Below, piece after piece: positions 8,448-15,399 of a stretch of 64,000 bases of DNA. The stretch's first letter is position 1; each line of letters opens with the position of its first letter. The notes beneath the pieces are model-generated. The model was not told where the DNA came from. It ran no database searches and saw nothing but the letters and a program-made list of their open reading frames with translations. A program made the position numbers and the translations under genes. This stretch comes from JAHEEL01 sp963715255 (GTDB lineage: Bacteria > Actinomycetota > Acidimicrobiia > Spongiisociales > UBA5794). The DNA lies in NCBI GenBank assembly GCA_963715255.1, contig CAVQRN010000002.1, forward strand, positions 62,001 through 126,000, written 5' to 3'.

Positions 8448-8802
8448 TGGAGGTGGGGGGAATCGAACCCCCGTCCCACGAGGTTTCAGCGTCGGCATCT
8501 CCGAGCGCAGCCGACAGCGAGCTTTCGGAACCTGAGAGACGCCGTCGGCAGTTTCTCCTGGGTCCTAGTCGGAATTGTCTTACCCCGCCGATCCCGACAT
8601 CCCGGCGGGGGCATCCTGCATTGTTATGCCCGGATCCGGCGAGACAGGCACCCTCCGGTCGGACACGCTGCGTTAATTATGCAGCGAATGCGTAACTTTC
8701 GTTATTGGCACTTATGTTTGTTCCCGGCTCTTTAACGAGGCTCCGGGGACCTCGGCTCGCTTCCGGCGCCTCAACCCTCACGGTCGAAACCATGTCACCC
8801 CC
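8448..8802 (-). ncRNA. ssrA: tmRNA (ssrA)
   Basis: Transfer-messenger RNA for trans-translation, about 355 nt on the minus strand. The 5' end GGGGGTGACATGGTTTCGAC and the 3' end GGGGGTTCGATTCCCCCC...CACCTCC form the tRNA-like domain: GGGGGUG pairs with CACCUCC, with one G-U pair. CCA is not fully encoded (the genome has CCG). The tag reading frame on the minus strand, from 8709 to 8677, gives ANNESYAFAA followed by TAA. The tag ends FAA rather than the common LAA. Its partner smpB lies about 1.6 kb away on the same strand. The 3' end is duplicated at 8287-8310. Confidence 0.93.
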
Positions 8803-8913
8803 ATTTCTGGGGAACACGCTTGGCGCGTTCATCACGCTCAAGAGTAGTCGTGCGATCCCGTCACCGCTTGCCCGTTTTCCCGCTAGATGCCATCCGCGGA
8901 TAGCCTGCCGGGC

Positions 8914-9768
8914 ATGGACACAGAACCACAAGATCCAGAGAACGGAACGACCAATCCTCCCGCCCCGGCTCCGTCGACCATCGACGTGACGACCCGCGAG
9001 GAGCACTCGCGAACGTCCAGCACCGCCCGAGGATTCTTGATCGCCCTCGCGATCGGACTGGTCGCCGTGTTCGCCATGCAGGTCTTCACGCTGGTCTCTG
9101 CGAGTCGGACCGACGAGCAGATCACCGCTCTCGACGAGCAGGTCAACTCCATCGGCGGTGACGTCGCCAACGTCCAGGCTTCCGTCGACGCTGTCGATCA
9201 GAAGGTCGACGACCTCGCCACCCAGTCTTTGACCGCTCCCGCCGCCTCCGGCGCATCGGCGCCCGTTGCACCGAGCGCACCCGCCGGGTACCTTCCTCCG
9301 TTCGAGCAAGGCCAACCGGATGCCGCTCTCGGAGTGGTCCTCGGCGACGTCGGCGGCGTTGACTACTACACCGACGCCGAGATGACCGTCAATCCTGCGG
9401 ACGGCACCGCGCGAGCGTGGCTCGTCTGGGCCCACTGGTGCCCATACTGCCAGCGTGAGCTACCCCCGCTTTCGGACTGGTACAACGAGAACGCCGATCT
9501 GTATCCGAATGTGGAGCTGATCAGCGTCACGAGCTCGATCGACCCGGCCCGTGGGAATCCGCTCGAGCCCTATCTCGATGAACTGCAACTCCCGTTCCCT
9601 GCGATCGTGGACCCCGACCTCGCCCTCGCCGAACAATTCGGGTTGAGCGCCTACCCGTTCTGGGTCTTCACGGCAGGCGACGGGTCGACTCTGCTCAGGG
9701 TCGCCGGGTTCCTCGAGATCGAGCAGGTCGCGGAGATCTTCGGTCAGCTCGAATCGCTGCCTTCGTAG
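8914..9768 (+). CDS. Membrane-anchored thioredoxin-fold (TlpA-like) protein
   Basis: 284 residues from the ATG at 8914. An ATG nine codons earlier (8887) is also open, but a TAGCCT box at 8901-8906 places a leaderless start best at 8914. An acidic/proline-rich cytoplasmic N terminus is followed by one membrane segment near residues 42-62 (GFLIALAIGLVAVFAMQVF), a short coiled-coil-like stretch with an Ala/Pro linker, and then a thioredoxin-like domain. The active site is WCPYC (C176, C179) after LVWAH. It probably reduces or exchanges disulfides outside the membrane. The substrate is unknown. Confidence 0.82.
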   Translation: MDTEPQDPENGTTNPPAPAPSTIDVTTREEHSRTSSTARGFLIALAIGLVAVFAMQVFTLVSASRTDEQITALDEQVNSIGGDVANVQASVDAVDQKVDDLATQSLTAPAASGASAPVAPSAPAGYLPPFEQGQPDAALGVVLGDVGGVDYYTDAEMTVNPADGTARAWLVWAHWCPYCQRELPPLSDWYNENADLYPNVELISVTSSIDPARGNPLEPYLDELQLPFPAIVDPDLALAEQFGLSAYPFWVFTAGDGSTLLRVAGFLEIEQVAEIFGQLESLPS

Positions 9769-9780
9769 GGGTCGGTCGTC

Positions 9781-10351
9781 GTGCGCTCCTCTTGGGACAA
9801 TCGTTACCGGGAACGGTCGGCTCCGGTAGACCCTTCGGCGTTTGTCACCGTTGAACTCGCACCGCTTCTCGGCTCGCCCGGTCGGGCACTCGATCTCGCC
9901 GGAGGCGCAGGGAGACACGGCGTTTGGCTTGCGGAGCGTGGCTGGGAGACGACCATGATCGATACGTCGGAGGTCGCGATAGCACTCGCCGCTGAGCGGG
10001 CAGGAGAGGCCGGCGTCGACGTCACACTCGTTCACAGCGACCTCACCGCCGCAACGCTCCCCGACGGCCCATGGGATCTCGTGCTCATCGTGCACTACCT
10101 CCAGAGAGACCTCTTCTCCCCGGCCATCGACACTCTGGCGGATGACGGCCTGATCGCGTTCCTCGGTCGCCACCGTTCGGAACCTGCAACGCCGGGAGCG
10201 ACCATCCCTCCCCTACCTCCTCCAAGAGGGCGAGGCGCCGTCGCTCGTTGACGGTCTCCAGATCCTCCACTACGCCGAGGGCTGGTCGATCGAGGACCGG
10301 CACGAGGCAAGGGTGGTGGCCCGTAGACGGAGTAGCCGGGTAGCTGGGTAG
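9781..10351 (+). pseudogene. SAM-dependent class I methyltransferase, frameshifted near the C terminus
   Basis: GTG start at 9781. The N-terminal half has a class I methyltransferase fold: LDLAGGAGRHGVWLAERG is the SAM-binding loop, and DTSEVAIALA and GPWDLVLIVHYLQRDLF follow. This resembles the TehB/UbiE-like group; the substrate is unknown. After residue ~126 (DGLIAF) the frame turns into a Pro/Arg tail stopping at 10251. The other frame from 10160 continues sensibly as SSVATVRNLQRRERPSLPYL through LHYAEGWSIEDRHEARVVARR to a TAG at 10349, implying one missing base near 10158. The restored stop lies inside a GTAGCYGA octamer array. Confidence 0.7.
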
Positions 10352-10355
10352 CTGA
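10332..10355 (+). repeat. GTAGCYGA octamer array (3 units)
   Basis: Units GTAGCCGG, GTAGCTGG, GTAGCTGA in the direction of the methyltransferase gene. The restored methyltransferase stop (TAG, 10349-10351) is the TAG of the third unit, so the array encodes its last residues VAG. Confidence 0.7.
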
Positions 10356-10384
10356 GCACGGACTCTGGCTGGAAGCCGGCGGCT

Positions 10385-10843
10385 CTATCTCCTGTGGCTC
10401 TTCGCCCGGTCCATCTCTCGCTTCTGTTGGCGTTCCACGAGCTTCTTCCGCTTGTCGTAGGTGTGACGGCCCCTGGCCAGGGCGATCTCGATCTTCGCGA
10501 TGCCGCGCACGAAGTAGATCTGGAGCGGAACAAGCGTGAGTCCCTGTTCGTTGATCTTGCCGGTGAGGCGATCGATCTCCCGCCGATGGAGCAACAACTT
10601 GCGTTTCCGCTCCGGGGCATGGCCGCCGCCGATCGCGAATGAGTACGGCGCGATGTGGGCGTTCTCGAGCCAGAGTTCCGAGCCCTGCAGCAACCCGTAG
10701 GCATCCTTGAGCTGCACCTGCCCCGCACGGAGGCTCTTCACCTCGGACCCGGTGAGCACCATCCCTGCCTCGAAGGTGTCGAGGATCTCGTAGTTGTGTC
10801 GTGCGCGTCGGTTGGTTGCGACGACTTTGCGACCTTCAGTCAT
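10385..10843 (-). CDS. smpB: SsrA-binding protein SmpB
   Basis: 152 residues, normal for the family. It binds tmRNA and delivers it to stalled ribosomes. Conserved blocks are NRRARHNYEI at the start, GSEVKSLRAGQVQLKDAY, the ENAHIAPYSF region, and the basic C-terminal tail KRKKLVERQQKREMDRAKS, which enters the decoding site. It closes the minus-strand block ftsE-ftsX-M23-smpB, 11 nt after the M23 peptidase gene. The tmRNA gene is 1.6 kb downstream. Confidence 0.96.
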   Translation of the reverse strand: MTEGRKVVATNRRARHNYEILDTFEAGMVLTGSEVKSLRAGQVQLKDAYGLLQGSELWLENAHIAPYSFAIGGGHAPERKRKLLLHRREIDRLTGKINEQGLTLVPLQIYFVRGIAKIEIALARGRHTYDKRKKLVERQQKREMDRAKSHRR

Positions 10844-10853
10844 GATCAGAAGC

Positions 10854-12050
10854 CTAGAAGTATTTGGCCGGGTTCACGGGGTTGCCGTTGAACCTGACCT
10901 CGAAGTGAAGATGGGGTCCGGTCGAAACGCCGGTTGATCCCACGTAGCCGATCACCTGTCCGGCCTTCACCTTCTGTCCATCAGACACGGCGAACTCCGA
11001 TTGATGGGCGTACAGCGTCACCATGCCGCCGCCGTGGTCGATCATGATCGAGTTCCCATACCCGCCCTTCACCCCTGCGAAGAAGACCGTTCCGGCCGCA
11101 GCCGCCACGATCTTCTGTCCCATGCCGGCGTCCAAGTCGATCCCGGTGTGCATCAACGAATAGCCGTAGATCGGATGAACCCTCGGCCCGAACCCGGATG
11201 AGATCACTCCCGGCACTGGTCGGACGAGGCTGCCCGGCGCCGCGCTGGCGACTTTCACTCGCTCGGCAATGAGTCTCTTGATCGACGATTGCTCCTTCTC
11301 GAGCGAAGCGATCTCAACCTCGATCTCCTCTATCTCCGCGTCGTAGGACGCCAGGAGAGATCGCTGGCGGCGATACTCCTCCTGGAGCGCGTCGCTCGAT
11401 TGCTGCAATTCGTTCTGGAGGGAACCGAGATGCTCCTCGGCAGTCTCGAGATCGACAAGATCCGACGCGAGGGTGACTTCGTGTGCAGCGATGGTGTCAC
11501 TCGCACGCTGCTCGTCGACGAGGAGAACCTCGAATCGTCGAATCGTTTCCGTGCCGCTGGCGGTAATCCGATCGAGATATGCCAACCCGATCCCAATGTC
11601 GGTCCACACTTTCGCCGACAGTGCGACCGTCGGGACACCGAGGCCGGCGCTCATGTAGGACTCGACCGCGTACTGTGCAGCGTCGACGCGCGCCGTACCC
11701 AGTTCCGATCTGGTTAGTGCGAGGGACTGGTACTTCGCGTGCAAGTCGGATCGCACGTCGCGCAGAGCACCCTGCTTCTGGGCGAGTTCGGAGACGACAG
11801 CCAGCACATCCATCCGAAGTGAAGCCATCGCCTCGAGGATCTCATCCATGCGCCCGGCCGTCGCCTGGATGTCGAGAGCAAGTGCGCTACGGTTCGCCGA
11901 TGTCGCATCGATCTCGTCACTCAGGGAATCGATCCGATTCCTGACACTCTGGAGATCACGATCGAGATCGTCGGCGCCGACGGCCGGCACCACCGCGAGC
12001 ACCAACACCGCCGTGAGCACCGAAACGAAGAGACGGCGCGCTCCAGTCAC
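10854..12050 (-). CDS. Coiled-coil M23 peptidase (EnvC/NlpD-like murein hydrolase or activator)
   Basis: 398 residues with GTG start in a GTGA overlap with ftsX. A signal peptide (LFVSVLTAVLVLAVVPAVG) precedes a long coiled-coil region (about residues 28-260), and an M23 LytM domain occupies roughly 285-398. Metal-site residues look intact: MHTGIDLD, and GPHLHFEV near the C terminus. A degenerate activator would usually have lost these, so this may be an active endopeptidase. Position right after ftsEX implies that the FtsEX complex controls it through the coiled coil, as known for EnvC, PcsB and RipC systems. Confidence 0.86.
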   Translation of the reverse strand: MTGARRLFVSVLTAVLVLAVVPAVGADDLDRDLQSVRNRIDSLSDEIDATSANRSALALDIQATAGRMDEILEAMASLRMDVLAVVSELAQKQGALRDVRSDLHAKYQSLALTRSELGTARVDAAQYAVESYMSAGLGVPTVALSAKVWTDIGIGLAYLDRITASGTETIRRFEVLLVDEQRASDTIAAHEVTLASDLVDLETAEEHLGSLQNELQQSSDALQEEYRRQRSLLASYDAEIEEIEVEIASLEKEQSSIKRLIAERVKVASAAPGSLVRPVPGVISSGFGPRVHPIYGYSLMHTGIDLDAGMGQKIVAAAAGTVFFAGVKGGYGNSIMIDHGGGMVTLYAHQSEFAVSDGQKVKAGQVIGYVGSTGVSTGPHLHFEVRFNGNPVNPAKYF

Positions 12051-12934
12051 GTTCTCAAGTACTTGTGGACCGTGAGGCTCAGTCCGCTGCCGACGAGACC
12101 GGCAAGCACCCCGAACAGCAGGACCAGCGCTCCCTGCATGAAGAGGTAATCAGATTGAACGGCGACGTTGATCCAGTCCGGCAGGTCGGTGAGACGATCG
12201 ACCGCTAGTTGTTGGGCAACGACGATGAAGCCCACGGCGAGACCAGCTCCCACAAATCCTTCGAGCGCGCCCTCGAGAAGGAACGGTACCCGCACGAGCC
12301 AGTTCGATGCACCCACGAGTCGCATGATTTCAATCTCTTCGCGGCGCGTGTAGATGGCCATGTGAATCGTGTTGGCGATCAGCGCCACTGCGGCGACCCC
12401 GAGAGCAACCGCAAGGAGCCAGAACATCACGCGCAGTCCATCTCGAAGAGAGATCATCGCGTCAATCGCTTGCCCGGCGGACTGGACGCGTAAAAGCCCC
12501 GGCGTGGCCTGCAGGCGCGTCACGATCGTCTGGTAGTCATCCGGGTCAACGGGCTTGATCCGGAGCGAGGCAGGGACAATATCGGGGCTTTCTTCGATCA
12601 CACGCAACGTGGCCGGCTGGTTCGAGAGCAGTACTCGAGCCTCTTCGAGGGCTTCAGCCTTTGAGACGAAGCTAACGCTCTCGACTTCGTCCCAGCTCTC
12701 CATCTCGGCCTTCAGATCGTCGACCGCCGTGAGCGCGTCGTCACGCACGAACGCGATCACACGAACGTCTTCAGCCCATTGAAGGGTGTTGATTCGAACC
12801 ACCTCGCCGAAGACGAGGGTCCCAAAGGTGAGCGTCAGAGAGATGAAGACGGCGAGAACAGCGCCCAACACGACCAGGCCGTTGGCCCCGATGTTCGCGA
12901 AGGCCTCTCGGAGGACGTACGAGACGCGGGTCAT
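12047..12934 (-). CDS. ftsX: Cell division permease FtsX
   Basis: 295 residues. The N-terminal membrane segment (GLVVLGAVLAVFISLTLTFG) is followed by an extracytoplasmic domain of ~130 residues with DDYQTIVTRLQATPGLLRV, then three membrane segments at the C-terminal end, the normal FtsX topology. The IYTRREEIEIMRLVGAS segment between membrane helices is typical of this family. It overlaps ftsE (ATGA) on one side and the M23 gene (GTGA) on the other. Confidence 0.94.
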   Translation of the reverse strand: MTRVSYVLREAFANIGANGLVVLGAVLAVFISLTLTFGTLVFGEVVRINTLQWAEDVRVIAFVRDDALTAVDDLKAEMESWDEVESVSFVSKAEALEEARVLLSNQPATLRVIEESPDIVPASLRIKPVDPDDYQTIVTRLQATPGLLRVQSAGQAIDAMISLRDGLRVMFWLLAVALGVAAVALIANTIHMAIYTRREEIEIMRLVGASNWLVRVPFLLEGALEGFVGAGLAVGFIVVAQQLAVDRLTDLPDWINVAVQSDYLFMQGALVLLFGVLAGLVGSGLSLTVHKYLRT

Positions 12935-13893
12935 CCGTTGACCTCCCCGTCGGCGTCGGGTTCTTCGCCCGAACCCTCGATGTCTGCGGTGGCGTCCTGC
13001 TCGTCCCGATCGTCGTATTCGATCGAATCACCGTCAACGCCCGTGGGCTCCTCCAGAGAACTCTGCTCATCAACCGACGAACCGGTGACCGTCGACTCTT
13101 CGAAATCGAGGGTCGAAATGACAGTATCTTCGGCAGTAGTAGCGGTGTCGGATTCGGCAACCACGTCCGTAATGATGAAAGGGGCATCTGCGCCACCGAC
13201 ATCCTCAACGATGGCCGCCTCGTAGAGGCCACGACTCTCGTCGCGAGTGATACGGCCACGATCGAGTTGGACGACCCTGCGTCGCATCGCAGTGACAATC
13301 GCGTGGGCGTGGGTCGCCATGACCACGGTGGTGCCCGTGCGGTTGATCCGATCGAGGATGCGCATGATCCCAACGGAAGTCGCGGGGTCCAGGTTCCCGG
13401 TCGGCTCATCGGCGAGAACGATGAGAGGTCGGTTCACGAATGCTCGGGCCACCGAGACTCGCTGTTGCTCACCACCGGAGAGTCGTCGCGGCAGGCGGTC
13501 GGCCATCTCGGAGAGACCGACGAGATTGAGGACTTGCGTAACCTGATTGTCGATCGCCGAGCGCGGTTTCCCCGTCACCTCCATCGCAAATGCGACGTTC
13601 TCGTAGACCGTCTTGCTCGGGAGAAGCTTGAAATCTTGAAACACCGTCCCGATGGATCGACGAAGGTGAGGGATCTTCCATCCCGGTAGCTCCGACGCGT
13701 GTTTCCCGGCGACCCAAATGTCGCCGTTGGTCGGCTTCTCCTCTCGCATCATGAGGCGAATGAGCGTCGACTTTCCGGACCCCGAGGGGCCGACGAGAAA
13801 GACGAACTCACCCTTGTTGATGTCGAGATCGATGTCCTTGACGGCTACAACACCGCCGTCGTAGACCTTCGTCACATTATCGAGACGGATCAT
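12931..13893 (-). CDS. ftsE: Cell division ATP-binding protein FtsE with long acidic C-terminal extension
   Basis: 320 residues from ATG 13893 (MIRLDNVTKVYDGG); an upstream in-frame start at 13935 adds an unlikely 14 residues. Walker A GPSGSGKST, signature LSGGEQQRVSVARA and Walker B VLADEPTGNLD are all present within the first ~220 residues, the usual FtsE size. The remaining ~100 residues are Asp/Glu-rich and low-complexity (EYDDRDEQDATADIEGSGEE), which is unusual. FtsEX couples ATP hydrolysis to septal wall hydrolysis. A candidate promoter lies upstream at 13962-13989. Confidence 0.94.
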   Translation of the reverse strand: MIRLDNVTKVYDGGVVAVKDIDLDINKGEFVFLVGPSGSGKSTLIRLMMREEKPTNGDIWVAGKHASELPGWKIPHLRRSIGTVFQDFKLLPSKTVYENVAFAMEVTGKPRSAIDNQVTQVLNLVGLSEMADRLPRRLSGGEQQRVSVARAFVNRPLIVLADEPTGNLDPATSVGIMRILDRINRTGTTVVMATHAHAIVTAMRRRVVQLDRGRITRDESRGLYEAAIVEDVGGADAPFIITDVVAESDTATTAEDTVISTLDFEESTVTGSSVDEQSSLEEPTGVDGDSIEYDDRDEQDATADIEGSGEEPDADGEVNG

Positions 13894-13961
13894 GAAATCC
13901 CTATCGCGGCTTCGTAGTCCTACCCCACCCGCCAACGAGTCGCCAGGTTACCCGTAGACCC

Positions 13962-13989
13962 CGTATAGGAGGGGTATTGCGTGCGTGAA
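13962..13989 (-). promoter_or_regulatory. Candidate sigma-70-type promoter for ftsEX
   Basis: On the minus strand TTCACG (13989-13984) and TATACG (13967-13962) are separated by 16 nt, in the 150-nt gap upstream of ftsE. Both hexamers are partial matches, so this is a sequence-only guess. Confidence 0.3.
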
Positions 13990-14025
13990 GAGCGGAGTGG
14001 GACAAGGGACTCGCGAGAGGTCTGG

Positions 14026-14057
14026 CGCCCTACTCGGCTACCGAGCTACCCAGCTAC
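14026..14057 (-). repeat. GTAGCYGA octamer array at the prfB stop (4 units)
   Basis: Minus-strand units GTAGCTGG, GTAGCTCG, GTAGCCGA, GTAGGGCG. The prfB stop (TAG, 14048-14046) is in the second unit, so the last residues of RF2 (VAG) are encoded by the repeat. Confidence 0.72.
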
Positions 14058-15153
14058 TTCCCTCCGCCACTGCAGATAGCTGTCTATGAGGGCGTCCAGG
14101 TCTCCGTCGAGGACACCCTGGATGTTTCCTATCTCGCGGCCGGTACGAAGATCTTTGACCATCTGGTAGGGCTGGAGTACGTAGGAACGGATCTGGCGTC
14201 CCCAGCCGGCTTCGGTTTGGTCGCCGCGGATGGCGTCGACCTTCGCCTGCTGTTCGACACGGGCCCGATCCGCCAGTCGTGCGGCGAGGAGATGCATTGC
14301 CCTCACCCGGTTCTGGGTCTGAGACCGTTCGGCTTGACAACTGACAACGACACCGGTGGGCAGGTGCGTCAGCCTGACCGCCGAATCCGTCTTGTTGATG
14401 TGCTGGCCGCCGGCACCCGACGCCCGGTATGTGTCGACCCTGAGATCCTCCGGGTTGATTTCGACCTCTTTGACGTCGACTTCCGGGATGACATCGACAC
14501 CGGCGAATGCCGTGTGGCGACGAGCGGCCGAATCGAACGGACTGATCCGCACGAGCCGATGCACGCCGCGTTCGCTCTCGAAGATTCCGTAGGCATGATC
14601 TCCCTTGATGGTGATCGTGGCCGACTTGATGCCCGCTTCCTCACCGACCTGGTACTCGTCCACTTCGAAGGAGAGCTCGGTTCGTTCGAGGTATCGCAGG
14701 TACATACGGAACAACATCTCCGCCCAATCCTGAGCATCGACGCCGCCGGCACCGGCATGAACCGACATGATTGCGGTCGAGTCGTCGTGAGGACCGAAGA
14801 AGAGCGTTTCGCGCTCGAGACGACTGAGCGTCGTTTCGGTTTCGCGCAGCTCCTTCATCGCGTCGTCGAGGCCCGAGGCATCGTCTTCTTCAAGGCCGAG
14901 TTCGATCAGCACCTCGGCGTCATCAAGTGCCTCGTCCAGGATCGCCACCTGCTCGATGGTACGTTCGTGCCGAGCGAGGGTTCGGGTCACCGCGAGTGCC
15001 CGATCCTGATCGTCCCATAAGCCAGGTTCGGAGACCTGCTGCCTCAGTTCGACGAGTGCCTGTTCTTTGCCTGCGACGTCAAAGGAACCTCCTGGCGTCG
15101 TCGAGCCGTGAGCGCAGGTCGTTCAGAAGTATGCGGAGGTCATTCGGTTCCAT
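14046..15153 (-). CDS. prfB: Peptide chain release factor 2 (programmed +1 frameshift)
   Basis: Recognises UGA and UAA stop codons. Frame 1 starts at ATG 15153 and reads 24 codons, ending ARRFL, then TGA at 15081-15079. The context AGGAGG TTC CTT TGA C is the conserved RF2 autoregulatory site: an internal Shine-Dalgarno, slippery CTT and poor UGA context. A +1 shift skips base 15081 and continues from 15080 (DVAGKEQALVEL...) to the stop at 14046, for 368 residues. Later features include the GGQHINKTDSAVR peptidyl-transferase loop (GGQ) and codon-recognition region SPFDSAARRH. The shift is regulation, not a lesion. Confidence 0.95.
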
Positions 15154-15391
15154 TGTGGGATGAGCGTACCCGTCGGCGGGTTGCTGCACTCCTTTCGGTC
15201 CAGATTCCTTGCTGTGAAGCTTCTTGAACCACCGTCGCCCAGATGTCCTCAATGTGCGTGCCATCATGGAGGGTTCGAACGACGATTCCACTGCCATAAC
15301 GTCGATGGGGCCGCCGATTCAGTCCAATAAGGGGATTGACGAAGTCTGCACCGTTGACCACCGTTCCCTTGCGTTCCGCGGAGTCGAACAT
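15140..15391 (-). CDS. Possible small protein between secA and prfB, 83 residues
   Basis: Not recognised. The ATG at 15391 opens 83 codons that end 14 nt inside prfB, filling the whole secA-prfB gap. The middle (LIGLNRRPHRRYGSGIVVRT) looks protein-like, but third-position base use is weaker in GC than neighbouring genes and no clear RBS is visible. It may be spurious. Confidence 0.22.
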   Translation of the reverse strand: MFDSAERKGTVVNGADFVNPLIGLNRRPHRRYGSGIVVRTLHDGTHIEDIWATVVQEASQQGIWTERSAATRRRVRSSHNGTE

Positions 15392-15399
15392 GGCGCTGC

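Noticed and set aside
14046..14990. prfB as a 314-residue gene from 14990
   Set aside because: This misses the N-terminal domain; the programmed frameshift joins it to ATG 15153.
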